From: an uncultured Nitrospira sp. | GTDB taxonomy: Bacteria > Nitrospirota > Nitrospiria > Nitrospirales > Nitrospiraceae | Reading direction: 5' to 3' | Length of the DNA stretch: 64,000 nucleotides | Assembly: GCA_902500825.1 (NCBI GenBank) | Contig: CABVRX010000002.1 | Coordinates: 210,453 to 274,452 of the forward strand | Part shown: positions 26,079 through 34,998 of the stretch, in pieces | How the letters are laid out: each line of letters begins with the position of its first letter | How positions within the stretch are numbered: position 1 is the stretch's first letter | Position numbers and translations under genes: made by a program | The notes under the pieces: model-generated | Database searches by the model: none | What the model saw: only the letters and a program-made list of their open reading frames with translations | What the model was told of the DNA's origin: nothing

Positions 26079-26504
26079 TCACTGGGCCATACGAAGAAGA
26101 GGAGCGAGACGGTTGATGGTTTCATGAAGCGCCGCTCCTGTCAAAAGAAGGGGGCTGTGCGGTACCCGCCATACCGGCTCCAACGGGGACGGATCGCCTG
26201 TGAGACGAGGAATGACATGCCAATGGATATGGGGAAGTTGGTTCCCGAGAAGTTCGTAGTTGATCTTCTTCGCTTGGTAGACTTGGGCCGAGATGTCGGC
26301 CACTCGGTTGACCTCCTCGATCAACTGAAAACGTTCGGTGGGTGCAAGCTGGAACAATTCAGTGGCATGGCGCTGGAAGACCACAACGGTCCAGCCTGGG
26401 AAGAACTGATCGTCGTGGAGATAGACCTTCGACAATCCGAGGTCTGCGATGAAATGGTCCTCTCTCGGCCACGTTCCCTGGCACGCCACGCATGCGTCCG
26501 TCAT
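26079..26504 (-). CDS. HIT-family nucleotide hydrolase/transferase
   Basis: 141 residues from ATG 26504. The histidine-triad active site is QLPHIHWHVIPR. The N-terminal CVACQG could bind zinc as in several HIT branches. The enzyme class acts on nucleoside-phosphate conjugates. Its start overlaps the stop of the upstream gene (ATGA, 26501-26504), so translation is coupled. A second HIT protein of the shorter Hint type is at 61418. Confidence 0.85.
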   Translation of the reverse strand: MTDACVACQGTWPREDHFIADLGLSKVYLHDDQFFPGWTVVVFQRHATELFQLAPTERFQLIEEVNRVADISAQVYQAKKINYELLGNQLPHIHWHVIPRLTGDPSPLEPVWRVPHSPLLLTGAALHETINRLAPLLRMAQ

Positions 26505-27142
26505 GGCTGATTCGCTTTGCGCCACTCATCTTCCGTCAAAATGCCTTTCTTGATCAGCAGTTGAATCAGCTTATCGACCGCATTGCGATTGGCGGCTGCC
26601 GACTGTCCAGGAGCGGGAGGTGTGGAGGATCCCAGAGACTCTGTACGCTTTGCCTCCGCAGGGGGCCGCTTCTGTCCAAAAACTTTGAACGAAGGGGTGA
26701 AGACCGCCACATAATCCCGATTCCTGATTCGGATCATGGCGGGGAGGCTATCGGTTTGCGGTACGAGATCAGGGGAACTTCCAATCGGAACGCGGAAATA
26801 TGGTTTTCCATCGTCTGTCCGGCCTTCTTGGTCCAGTACGTCGAATCGTTTCAGGAAGGATTCCCCCGTGAGGCCCTCTCGATCTTCGCCGGCCAGGTTC
26901 GTAATCTTGTCCAGCACGATGACCAGTGAATCACCGATGATGGCGTCGGGTGAAAGATTCCTGACGCTCACGTCGTAACGATATTCGCTGGAAAAATTGT
27001 CGCGGCCTTTCAGGGTCACAACGGTCTGCACCTTTCCGGTCAGATCTGTCAGGTGGTCCAACGATCCCGCAGCGCTGTGAAAAGGAACACAGAGGGTGAT
27101 CGCGGTAACGAGGAGGTAGCAGGATCGTAACAAAGCAGTCAT
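26501..27142 (-). CDS. Exported protein of unknown function
   Basis: 213 residues from ATG 27142. Signal peptide (MTALLRSCYLLVTAITLCVP), then a beta-rich domain (VQTVVTLKGRDNFSSEYRYDVSVRNLS, YVAVFTPSFKVFG) that looks like an immunoglobulin-like fold, and a Pro/Ala linker ending in a short helical motif (AVDKLIQLLIKKGILTEDEW) like a SHOCT-type tail. Function not known. It is the first gene of the leftward set and diverges from the HD-domain gene. Confidence 0.65.
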   Translation of the reverse strand: MTALLRSCYLLVTAITLCVPFHSAAGSLDHLTDLTGKVQTVVTLKGRDNFSSEYRYDVSVRNLSPDAIIGDSLVIVLDKITNLAGEDREGLTGESFLKRFDVLDQEGRTDDGKPYFRVPIGSSPDLVPQTDSLPAMIRIRNRDYVAVFTPSFKVFGQKRPPAEAKRTESLGSSTPPAPGQSAAANRNAVDKLIQLLIKKGILTEDEWRKANQP

Positions 27143-27225
27143 AAGAAAGTCTTTACGATGTGCATCAGGAAGACGCAGCATAACAAACTTGACGGTATTC
27201 AGCGAGGGGATCCGCGGACATCGTC

Positions 27226-27255
27226 TTGACACCTCATTTCAAGCGACGATATTCT
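27226..27255 (+). promoter_or_regulatory. Candidate sigma-70 promoter of the proteasome-bearing run
   Basis: A perfect TTGACA (27226-27231), 18-bp spacer, TATTCT (27250-27255). It lies 40 bp upstream of the HD-domain gene, the first of nine rightward genes that end with pafA. Confidence 0.55.
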
Positions 27256-27294
27256 CGCCCAGTCTGTGCAGTCGTTCACCGGTGGCTATGAACT

Positions 27295-28176
27295 ATGGCT
27301 CTATCTGATTCCCGACGGTTGGAACCCCTGGAGGTCTCCTATTCTCTCGCGAAAGCTCTCATGAAACTTTACGATTATCCGCACCCCCGTCGACTAGGAC
27401 GAACGATCCGCGGCTATGATCGACCGCATGCCATGCGAACGGCAAAGATGTGTGTGACCGTCGCTGATCGCTTAGGCCATCCGCGCGACCGAGTACGGCG
27501 CTATCACGTTGCCTGCCTTTTGCACGACTTGGGCCGTGCCGGCCTCGACCGGCAACTCTTTGGAACGATTTGGTCTTGGGCCAAGCAACGGGGTATTCCG
27601 ACGAGGCCTCGTGAATGGCGCGCCATTCATCCCAGGACGACATATGGCCGGGAAACAGAAGCCTTCGTTTCGTTGTATCGTCAGGATCTGATCACCTCCG
27701 GCGTACCCATGGACGCATGGGCTGTCGAACAGATTGAGATGCGACTGGGCTATGCCAGACGCCTTGCCCGACGATTGCGAGCGGTGAAGCCGAAATTGAA
27801 GACTCTTGGCGTCCAGTGGCAATCTTGGATGCAGCAGGTGATGCTGTATTACTATTATCCGGAACGACTGGCTAAGGCGAAGGCATGGGTGCGGCAATTG
27901 GCGGAGATCTTGGTCGCCTGTGAACAGTTTGAAGCCTACAGCAATCAGCTCCGGGGACGCGATTATTATGTCCGGAATAAAGAGAGTTTGCAGGAGGCCT
28001 TTGCGTATCTCGACAAGCTGGGACGAGAAGGCATTCTGAGCGGTCAAGTCTTGAGCGCAGTACGGTTGCTGACGGCCGAAGGCGCGTTTGATTACCTTTT
28101 GGAAGAAGCGCGAGGTGAGCCGCTGACCCGGAGCGACCGCCGCTACCTTCGCAGCCTCGTGGATCGGAGACTCTGA
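27295..28176 (+). CDS. HD-domain phosphohydrolase-like protein
   Basis: 293 residues. The metal-binding HD motif is YHVACLLHDLGRAGLD; an upstream His (RPHAMRTAKM) is placed as the first metal ligand in HD domains. The region from about 110 on is helical and rich in Arg and Tyr (QQVMLYYYYPERLAKAKAWV) without a GYP motif, so it is not a complete HD-GYP enzyme. Substrate unknown, possibly a nucleotide or second messenger. It starts the run of genes leading into the proteasome cluster and its stop overlaps the next start by one base. Confidence 0.75.
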   Translation: MALSDSRRLEPLEVSYSLAKALMKLYDYPHPRRLGRTIRGYDRPHAMRTAKMCVTVADRLGHPRDRVRRYHVACLLHDLGRAGLDRQLFGTIWSWAKQRGIPTRPREWRAIHPRTTYGRETEAFVSLYRQDLITSGVPMDAWAVEQIEMRLGYARRLARRLRAVKPKLKTLGVQWQSWMQQVMLYYYYPERLAKAKAWVRQLAEILVACEQFEAYSNQLRGRDYYVRNKESLQEAFAYLDKLGREGILSGQVLSAVRLLTAEGAFDYLLEEARGEPLTRSDRRYLRSLVDRRL

Positions 28177-28598
28177 TGGGCGTTCACACCGTTTCGCTGA
28201 CGATCCGTATGGAAGGTGATACGCGGGTCGACAACATTACGAAATCCGTCGCCGGCGCGTTGGCTGATTCCAATCTCAAAGCCGGAATCGTGACGGTATT
28301 CATGAAACACACCACGGCTTCGGTGATGATTATCGAGGACGAACCGGGAATTCGAGCAGACACAAAAACATTTTGGGATCATCTCGTTCCTCCCAATCCC
28401 CGATGGCAGCACAACACGGTGAATCCCGGCGAGGATAACGGTCACAGCCATCTTCGAGGGCAACTCCAAGGACCGTCCGTCACCATTCCGTTTGCGGCCG
28501 GTGCGCTTCTGCTCGGCACATGGCAGCAAATCGTCGTAGTGGATTTCGACACTCGTTCCAGAACGCGTGAAGTCGTCGTGCAGGTTCTGGGTGAATAG
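28176..28598 (+). CDS. yjbQ: YjbQ/UPF0047 family protein
   Basis: 140 residues, full length for the family. Conserved features are the MKHTTASVMI strand, NEDEP-like IIEDEPGIR, HNTVNPGEDNGHSHLRG and LLLGTWQQIVVVDFD. The three His of the HNT/GHSHL region form the putative metal site. Family members can replace thiamine phosphate synthase activity weakly, but the true role is unsettled. ATG overlaps the previous TGA by one base and the following gene overlaps its end. Confidence 0.9.
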   Translation: MGVHTVSLTIRMEGDTRVDNITKSVAGALADSNLKAGIVTVFMKHTTASVMIIEDEPGIRADTKTFWDHLVPPNPRWQHNTVNPGEDNGHSHLRGQLQGPSVTIPFAAGALLLGTWQQIVVVDFDTRSRTREVVVQVLGE

Positions 28599-29709
28599 CC
28601 GCGCCGGATCCCTGATACTGCTTATGGCTACAGCGATGCTTTGCTCTCCGATCCATGCTGCGGAATGGGGGAAACCGCTGGGTGCCGTCTATGACGGCCC
28701 TGAAGGGAAGCCACGTCCGGTGACGCCCTCGCCGGTGGAACTGAGCGCCGATGAACGATCGACGATCGCCGTGTTTGAACGTGCGACCAAATCCGTTGTG
28801 TTCATCGCCAATACCGCCATCCAACAAGATATCTGGTCGCTCAACGTCATGGAAGTGCCACAGGGTTCCGGGTCCGGTTTTGTGTGGAGTAAGCACGGCC
28901 ACATCGTCACCAACTTTCATGTCATCTACGGCGCCCATGCGATCAAGGTGACGTTGGCCGATCGGAGTGAGCACGAAGCGAAGCTGGTCGGCGCCGATCC
29001 CGATCACGATTTGGCGGTGTTGCAAATTCAGATGTCGAATGGTCAAGTGGAGCCGCTGGCGATTGGTTTCTCGCACGATTTACGTGTAGGACAAAAAGTG
29101 TTGGCGATTGGGAATCCGTTCGGGCTCGATCATACCTTGACGACCGGGGTTGTGAGTGCATTGGGACGGACCATCAAATCCATGTCGAATCGGACGATTG
29201 AAGGTGTGATCCAGACCGATGCGGCGATCAATCCCGGTAATTCGGGCGGCCCGCTTCTGGATGGGGCTGGGCGATTGATCGGCGTGAATACGCAGATCGT
29301 GAGCCCGAGCGGAGCGTATGCAGGAATTGGTTTTGCCGTTCCGGCTGATACGGTGAACCGCATCGTTCCGGAACTCATCAAGCACGGCAAGCTCATCCGT
29401 CCAGGGTTGGGGGTCTCTCTCGTACCGGACGCGATGGCAAAGCGGTGGGGGATCAAGGGAGTGATTATCGGTAAGGTCACACGCGGCGGCGCCGCCGATC
29501 GCGCAGGCCTCAAAGGGGCGCGTGAAACCATGATCGGGCAGATCCAGCTCGGCGATGTCATTGTCTCGGTCGCCGGAAAGCCGGTGGCGACCATTGATGA
29601 CCTGATGGATGTGATGGAAGCGCACAAAGTCGGTGACCAAGCGAGGGTGGAGATTGTGCGGGGAAATCGGCGTGAAATGGTGTCGGTAACGCTTCAGGCC
29701 GTCAACTAG
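28591..29709 (+). CDS. HtrA/DegP-like periplasmic serine protease (S1C)
   Basis: 372 residues if translation starts at GTG 28591 (an upstream in-frame GTG at 28567 adds eight residues). Signal peptide ending near IHAAE, trypsin-like domain, one PDZ domain (about 270-365). Catalytic triad: His110 (VTNFHV), Asp140 (DPDHDLAVL) and Ser218 (NPGNSGGPL). Acts on misfolded exported proteins. The gene overlaps the yjbQ stop by 8 bp. Its location directly before the cytosolic proteasome genes may mean shared expression of the two protein-quality systems. Confidence 0.92.
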   Translation: MNSRAGSLILLMATAMLCSPIHAAEWGKPLGAVYDGPEGKPRPVTPSPVELSADERSTIAVFERATKSVVFIANTAIQQDIWSLNVMEVPQGSGSGFVWSKHGHIVTNFHVIYGAHAIKVTLADRSEHEAKLVGADPDHDLAVLQIQMSNGQVEPLAIGFSHDLRVGQKVLAIGNPFGLDHTLTTGVVSALGRTIKSMSNRTIEGVIQTDAAINPGNSGGPLLDGAGRLIGVNTQIVSPSGAYAGIGFAVPADTVNRIVPELIKHGKLIRPGLGVSLVPDAMAKRWGIKGVIIGKVTRGGAADRAGLKGARETMIGQIQLGDVIVSVAGKPVATIDDLMDVMEAHKVGDQARVEIVRGNRREMVSVTLQAVN

Positions 29710-29778
29710 TCAGCGTGAAGGCATTGCAAGACACGGGTGTGTTAGGATCATTTGGTCAAGCGTCGTGAAGGACCATCT

Positions 29779-31515
29779 ATGAGTGATCGCAGAGTTTCTG
29801 AACAGGATGAACCCAACGATCGAAGCGACGAGACGTCGCTGAAGACCGGGATTGATCCGCTCGAATTGATTGAGCAATGCCTGGCCTCATTTCCCGAGGG
29901 GGATGCTCGGCAGAAGCTGCTGTATAAGCTGCGTCATGCGGTGACATTGTCTCAAGCCGCCCATCAACAGCGTGAACTGGAATTCAAGAAAGTCGGCGAG
30001 GTCGTCGCCAAACTGACGGCACCGGCCAATCGTATAGGGACGTTACTTGATGTTCCCGGTGAGGGACTCGCCCGCATCGTCGTCGGGGGAGCCGAGTATT
30101 ATGCCAACGTGGACCCCCGCGTCTCTGATACGGATCTTAAGGTCGGAACGCAGATTCTGGTCAACGAAGCCTATGCCGTGATCAAGGCGCTCGGGTACGA
30201 TCGTAACGGCCCTATCTTGAAACTGACCGAGGCCATGCCTGACGGACGATTGCGGTTTGAACAAGAGATGGGTCGGCAGTCCTTGATTTTGCAGAGGTCG
30301 ACGGATCTTGTCGGCGTCGATCTCAAGGCGGGCGATGAAATTCGCATCGATCCTAGCCATCGTGTGGCGATCGAGAAACTGGTGGATCTCAAAACAAGCC
30401 GACATGTCCTTGATGAAACTCCAAAAATCACGTGGGAGCAGATCGGCGGACAGAGCGAGGCAATCACCGCCATCAGAAAGGCGATCGAGTATCCGCTGCT
30501 GCATGCGGAGACGTTTGAACGGTTCAGGTTTTCCCAACCGAAGGGCTTTCTTCTCTATGGCCCACCCGGATGTGGGAAGACGCTCATCGGGCAAGCGGCA
30601 GCCGGTAGTTTGGCCAAGCTGGTCAGCGAATCCGTGCAAGAGCAACCGCCCGTTCGAGACAAGCGTCCGGCGGTGACAAGCGGGGCATTCCTGCATGTGA
30701 AAGGGCCTGAAATCCTCAACATGTGGCTGGGGGAATCGGAGCGGATGGTTCGCGATCTCTTCGATCAGGCTCGGGCGAGACGCGAGAACGGCGCCTTGCC
30801 GTTTATCTTCATCGACGAGGCGGAGTCGATTTTGGGGACGCGGCGTGCCATGCGCTCCTTCAACATCTCGAATACGCTTGTGCCGATGTTTTGCAGCGAA
30901 ATGGACGGAATCGAGTCGCTGCGTGACGTCGTCATTATTTTAGCGTCCAACCGACCTGACCTGATCGATCCGGCTGTGCTGCGCCCAGGCCGCATCGATC
31001 GGAAGATCAAAGTCAGTCGGCCGAACAGGAACGCTTCGGCCGAGATTCTGAAGGTGTATTTGACCGCGGATCTGCCGTTGGATCCGGTGCTGGTGAAGGA
31101 AAGGGGCGGCGAGCAGATACAGGCAACGGCATCGCTTGTGGAAGACATCATCGAGTCGATCTTCTGCCGAACCGAGGATAACCGGCTTCTGTCGATCAGA
31201 CTCAGGAGCGGACAAAACAAGGTGCTGTATCGCGGCGATTTGGTGAGTGGAGCCATCTTGGCCTCGATCGTTCAACGTGCCAAGGAGAAGGCGATCGACC
31301 GTACGGTTCAGTCTGGGCAGCAGTCTGGATTGCAGGCCAAAGACCTACTGGATTCCATTTCGGAGGAATTTCGTGAAGGTGACATGTTGCCGCCGGACGA
31401 TGCTGCGGAAGAGTGGTTGAAGCTGCTGGATCATCATCCGGAACAGGTGATTGGAATTTCCTCGTTCCGGCGTGGGCGCCAGACAGAAGAACGCCTCGTG
31501 AATCAGATCATCTGA
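29779..31515 (+). CDS. mpa: Proteasomal AAA+ ATPase (ARC/Mpa type)
   Basis: 578 residues. Short N-terminal coiled coil (about 50-80), two OB-like interdomains (about 85-205) and one AAA+ module. Motifs are GPPGCGKT (261-268), FIFIDEAES (Walker B, Asp346-Glu347), ASNRPDLIDPAVLRPGR (sensor 1 and arginine fingers). The hexamer should recognise tagged substrates and unfold them into the 20S core. The C-terminus reads ERLVNQII and lacks the Gln-Tyr-Leu end that docks actinobacterial Mpa to the core. ATG 29779 has AAGGA upstream; an earlier GTG-type start at 29752 is less likely. It is first in the ARC-Dop-tag-PrcB-PrcA-PafA order known from actinobacteria. Confidence 0.93.
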   Translation: MSDRRVSEQDEPNDRSDETSLKTGIDPLELIEQCLASFPEGDARQKLLYKLRHAVTLSQAAHQQRELEFKKVGEVVAKLTAPANRIGTLLDVPGEGLARIVVGGAEYYANVDPRVSDTDLKVGTQILVNEAYAVIKALGYDRNGPILKLTEAMPDGRLRFEQEMGRQSLILQRSTDLVGVDLKAGDEIRIDPSHRVAIEKLVDLKTSRHVLDETPKITWEQIGGQSEAITAIRKAIEYPLLHAETFERFRFSQPKGFLLYGPPGCGKTLIGQAAAGSLAKLVSESVQEQPPVRDKRPAVTSGAFLHVKGPEILNMWLGESERMVRDLFDQARARRENGALPFIFIDEAESILGTRRAMRSFNISNTLVPMFCSEMDGIESLRDVVIILASNRPDLIDPAVLRPGRIDRKIKVSRPNRNASAEILKVYLTADLPLDPVLVKERGGEQIQATASLVEDIIESIFCRTEDNRLLSIRLRSGQNKVLYRGDLVSGAILASIVQRAKEKAIDRTVQSGQQSGLQAKDLLDSISEEFREGDMLPPDDAAEEWLKLLDHHPEQVIGISSFRRGRQTEERLVNQII

Positions 31516-31602
31516 AGACATGTCATGTGAGAAGTAGAAGGTGAACGATTGAGGGCTCGGATGCTGCCCGTTTCACGGTTGATCTTCTATATCTGACAAA
31601 CT

Positions 31603-33129
31603 ATGCGTCTTTTTGGCATCGAAACCGAGTACGGGATAACGAGGGATGACGTGCCGGAGATGGATCCGGTCGTGGAATCAATGGAATTGGTGCGGGCACA
31701 TCTCGCCGCTTCTTTCGAAAGACGGTGGGACTATGCCGGTGAAGATCCGCGCGAGGATGCGCGCGGCTTTCGCGTTTCCGGTTTGCAGCAGGACCGGGAA
31801 GAAGATGAGTTTGCGAAGGCGGATGCCCATCGCCCCTTTTCGTTCCATGATATGAAGAGCGATTTGGTGTTGCCGAACGGCGCGCGATTCTACAACGACC
31901 ACACACATCCGGAGTATTCGACGCCGGAGTGCCGGACGATCAGAGACCTTCTTGCCCAAGATCGAGCGGGGGAGCGTATCGTTCTGCGCGCCGCTCAGCG
32001 TCGTAATCAGATGCTCGGCGGAGGTCACGTGAAGCTTTACAAAAACAACACCGATTTTCACGGCCATAGTTATGGATGTCACGACAACTATCTCGTCTCG
32101 CGGGCCGTGCCGTTTCCTGCTCTTGTAGCGGGCTTGGTGCCATTTTTGGTCAGCCGACAAGTGATCGCGGGTGCGGGAAAGGTCGGCACTGAAGCGCAGG
32201 AGTCCGGTTACGTTCCTGGACGGTATCAGCTCTCGCAACGCGCCGACTTTATGGAAGCCGAGTTGGGCGTCGATACGATGCATAACCGCCCGATTCTCAA
32301 CACCCGAGATGAGCCCCATGCTGATCGTAGAAAATACCGACGGCTCCACCTCATCATCGGCGATGCCAACATGTGCGAGTATGCCACCGCGCTGAAGGTC
32401 GGGACGACACGACTCGTACTTGACCTCATCGAACGAGGGGCGGCGCCTGAGATCGAACTGGATCAGCCTGTGGCGGCGGTGAAACAGTTGTCGCGCGATC
32501 CGGATCTGAAAGCCGTAGTTCGTCTCAAAAACGGACGCAGACTTTCTGCTCTGGAGCTTCAAGAGTCTTACTGTGAGGCGGCACGCCGCGAGTTAGCCGG
32601 ATCCGACGAGGAATCCGATTGGCTGTTGGCTGAATGGGGTGACGTCTTACATCTGTTGGCGCGTGATCGTTCCCAGTTGGTCGGCAAGCTGGATTGGGTC
32701 ACGAAACAGTGGTTGCTCGAGACGTTCATGCGTGAAGAGCGGATCGGCTGGGATGATCCCTGGTTAGCCAGCTTGGATTTGGAATATCACAATGTAGATC
32801 CGGAACAGGGGCTCTACCTCGGATTAGAAGCGGATAAGAAAGTGTGGCGGGTGACGACCGATGACGCGATTGAGGACGCGGTCAGAAATGGGCCAAGAGA
32901 TACACGCGGCGGGTTACGTGGGGTCTGTGTGCAGCGGTTTTCCGATCAGATCAAGTCGATCCAGTGGGAGCGCATTCAGTTCTCAGGCGGGCTTTGCACG
33001 CACAATCTGGATATGGGAGACCTGTTTAATTCGGAGGACGTCCGAGGTTGCATTGATATTTTTCAACACGCCCATTCACCGGTTGATGCGCTGGCAACAT
33101 GGAGCCACAGAAAGGATATGGAGACATGA
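31603..33129 (+). CDS. dop: Dop-type deamidase/depupylase homologue
   Basis: 508 residues of the carboxylate-amine ligase/glutamine-synthetase-like fold shared by Dop and PafA. N-terminal GIETEYG (Glu7, Glu9) and NGARFYNDHTHPEYSTPEC (Asp99) are nucleotide/metal and catalytic elements. I call it Dop because it has the Dop-specific extended loop after strand one (WDYAGEDPREDARGF, then a disordered acidic stretch), as in mycobacterial Dop. In the UBact system the expected job is removing the tag from targets. Its TGA overlaps the ATG of the tag gene (ATGA at 33126). Confidence 0.9.
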   Translation: MRLFGIETEYGITRDDVPEMDPVVESMELVRAHLAASFERRWDYAGEDPREDARGFRVSGLQQDREEDEFAKADAHRPFSFHDMKSDLVLPNGARFYNDHTHPEYSTPECRTIRDLLAQDRAGERIVLRAAQRRNQMLGGGHVKLYKNNTDFHGHSYGCHDNYLVSRAVPFPALVAGLVPFLVSRQVIAGAGKVGTEAQESGYVPGRYQLSQRADFMEAELGVDTMHNRPILNTRDEPHADRRKYRRLHLIIGDANMCEYATALKVGTTRLVLDLIERGAAPEIELDQPVAAVKQLSRDPDLKAVVRLKNGRRLSALELQESYCEAARRELAGSDEESDWLLAEWGDVLHLLARDRSQLVGKLDWVTKQWLLETFMREERIGWDDPWLASLDLEYHNVDPEQGLYLGLEADKKVWRVTTDDAIEDAVRNGPRDTRGGLRGVCVQRFSDQIKSIQWERIQFSGGLCTHNLDMGDLFNSEDVRGCIDIFQHAHSPVDALATWSHRKDMET

Positions 33130-33320
33130 AACACAGCATGATGCCGGAACGGCGCGAAGGGCCGGTCGATCCTATGCCAAAATCGCCCCGTCCTCTTGAA
33201 GAGGGAGGAGGGCCACGCCGCCCGGAGTCGGGATCGCCCGACAAGGACAATCTGATGAAGCGGATGCGCAAGGTCGATCCCAAACAGGCCGAGCGGTATC
33301 GGCAGAGGACGGGGGAGTAG
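33126..33320 (+). CDS. ubact: UBact, ubiquitin-like protein tag of the Gram-negative proteasome
   Basis: 64 residues, no Cys, no fold-like hydrophobic core, very Pro/Glu/Arg/Lys rich: an intrinsically disordered protein. The pattern MPERR-x-G/P-VDPMPK, GGGPRRPE-x-GSPDKDN, KRMRKVDP, ERYRQRTGE is that of UBact, described for Nitrospirae and some other Gram-negative phyla in place of Pup. It ends Gly-Glu, so it is ready for ligation by PafA without deamidation. ATGs at 33126, 33138 and 33141 are all possible; MPERR from 33141 may be the true start. Its position between dop and prcB is exactly that of pup in actinobacteria. Confidence 0.92.
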   Translation: MKHSMMPERREGPVDPMPKSPRPLEEGGGPRRPESGSPDKDNLMKRMRKVDPKQAERYRQRTGE

Positions 33321-33405
33321 TGAGGCAGTGCGACGTGCCGAGTGAGGGGAGCAGATCGGCCTCAGCACGCAGTACTTGAAACCCAGCACTGAGGAGCAGA
33401 TGGAA

Positions 33406-34173
33406 ATGCAGGGGGACTTCTATCAACTCTTAAAAGATCAAGGATACGTGTTCGCAGCGTCGGGACAGGCCGGAGTAAGACAGGAACTGACGACCGCCAC
33501 AACCATCCTTGCGTTCAAGTACCGCGACGGTGTGTTGGTGGCCGGAGACCGACGTGCTACGGCCGGCAATATGGTCATGTACGATCGAACCGACAAGGTA
33601 TTGGAGATTGATCGGTCTAGTGTCATGGCGATCGCCGGAGTGCCGGCGACCGCATATGAAATGGCGCGCATCCTTGAACACTCTTTCAAGTATTATCGGC
33701 GGACACAGCTTCAGGAACTCAGCTTTGAGGGAAAGCTCCGAGCGTTGTCAAAATTGCTGAAAGATAATGTCGCGGCTGCCTTAGCGGGGACTGGAGCTGT
33801 CGTTCCGATCTTTGCCGGTTACGATGCCGGGCAAGAAGCGGCAAAAATCTACTTTTACGATATTCTCGGTGCGGAGTTCGAGGGAGCGGAATATGCGGTG
33901 TCCGGGTCCGGCTCATCGACCATTCGGGGCATTCTTCACTACATGAATACATGGGGCGAACAGCCGCTGAGTGCGATGCCGGAAGAGCACGCGACCGTTC
34001 AGGCGTTGCGACTGTTGACGAGCGCCGCAGAATTCGACAGTGCGACCGGTGGCGTCAATCGCGAAACCGGTCTCTATCCGGTCATTAAGCTCATCACGGC
34101 CGCCGGTGTCAGGATGATGCCGGATCTTCAGCTCCGATCGTTGTTTGAAACAAGAGTTTCTAGAAATACGTAA
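33406..34173 (+). CDS. prcB: Proteasome beta subunit PrcB
   Basis: 255 residues from ATG 33406 (GAGGAG nine bases upstream; ATG 33400 and TTG 33376 are alternatives). A 31-residue propeptide precedes the catalytic Thr32 in LTTATTILAFKYRDGV; cleavage must occur between Ala and Thr, where actinobacterial PrcB has Gly-Thr. The mature chain shows GDRRATAGN (Asp17/Arg19 equivalents), the DKVLEI Lys33 region and GSGSSTIRG. Forms the inner rings of the 20S core with proteolytic activity. Next gene is prcA. Confidence 0.94.
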   Translation: MQGDFYQLLKDQGYVFAASGQAGVRQELTTATTILAFKYRDGVLVAGDRRATAGNMVMYDRTDKVLEIDRSSVMAIAGVPATAYEMARILEHSFKYYRRTQLQELSFEGKLRALSKLLKDNVAAALAGTGAVVPIFAGYDAGQEAAKIYFYDILGAEFEGAEYAVSGSGSSTIRGILHYMNTWGEQPLSAMPEEHATVQALRLLTSAAEFDSATGGVNRETGLYPVIKLITAAGVRMMPDLQLRSLFETRVSRNT

Positions 34174-34184
34174 GGTCATTAGCT

Positions 34185-34994
34185 ATGTATGAAGAGCCAT
34201 ATCGGTGGGTGGAAGCAGTCGGAAATCGACGACAATATCTCGGTGATCAGCTTAAAGAGGGAACCCCTGTTGTCGGGGTGACATACGAGCGCGGCATTCT
34301 GCTCATGACAATGAGCAAAGGCACCCCTAAGTTATATGAGATTTACGATCGTTTAGCCCTTGGCGGTATGGGACATCCGGCTGACCTGGAGAAGTTGCGC
34401 TTTAATCTGCTGGAAATGGCACACGTCGAGGGGTTCAATCGATCCGCTTCGGATGTGACCGGGAGCCGCTTGATAAAGTACGGTATTGCGCCGGTCATCA
34501 AACAAGCGTTCGAAGAGGTGTTCAAGGCCCCCTTCATCGTGAAGATCTTGCTGGCAGAGTTAGGCCGGAAGGCCGAGAAAGATGGCTTCTTGACGATCAA
34601 CTATGACGGCACTTTTGAGGAAAAAAACCGGTATGCGGTGCTTGCCGCGACGTCCGTGGTCGAGCAGGCGATGATCGAGTATATTCGACAACAGTCCATT
34701 GTGTCTCTGAAGGATGCGGTGGATATGGCGATTCGCACGTGGGCGGTTGGGGATCGGGCGCAACGTCCAACACTGGAGGATGGCGAAGGTCTTGACCAAG
34801 CAACGACCGGCCTCGATCGGCAGGTGACGGATGCGGGGACGCTCTATGCGCATCTGCGTCGATGCATGGCCGAAAGGACGATTGAATGTGCTCTGCTTGA
34901 TCGCCACGTGCAAGGACCTTCCAAGTATCGAGCACTTGAGGCCGATGAGTTGGGAACAGTGCTCCCGACGGATCTGAACCCATCACTCACCTAA
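34185..34994 (+). CDS. prcA: Proteasome alpha subunit PrcA
   Basis: 269 residues. Alpha-type fold: N-terminal gate helix region (YRWVEAVGNRRQYLGDQL), GVTYERGILLMTMSKG, KLYEIYDRLALGGMGHPADLE, then the typical NRYAVLAATSVVEQAMIEYI region. No catalytic Thr, as expected. Forms the outer, gating rings that meet the ATPase. The gene follows prcB by 11 bp and precedes pafA by 4 bp. The C-terminal tail (about 235-269) is less conserved and may be flexible. Confidence 0.92.
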   Translation: MYEEPYRWVEAVGNRRQYLGDQLKEGTPVVGVTYERGILLMTMSKGTPKLYEIYDRLALGGMGHPADLEKLRFNLLEMAHVEGFNRSASDVTGSRLIKYGIAPVIKQAFEEVFKAPFIVKILLAELGRKAEKDGFLTINYDGTFEEKNRYAVLAATSVVEQAMIEYIRQQSIVSLKDAVDMAIRTWAVGDRAQRPTLEDGEGLDQATTGLDRQVTDAGTLYAHLRRCMAERTIECALLDRHVQGPSKYRALEADELGTVLPTDLNPSLT

Positions 34995-34998
34995 TCTC

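Noticed and set aside
30043-30696. 217-codon minus-strand frame
   Set aside because: Antisense of the proteasomal ATPase; no family features.
31678-32562. 294-codon open frame on the minus strand
   Set aside because: Antisense of dop, with poor composition; the dop reading is strongly supported by family motifs.
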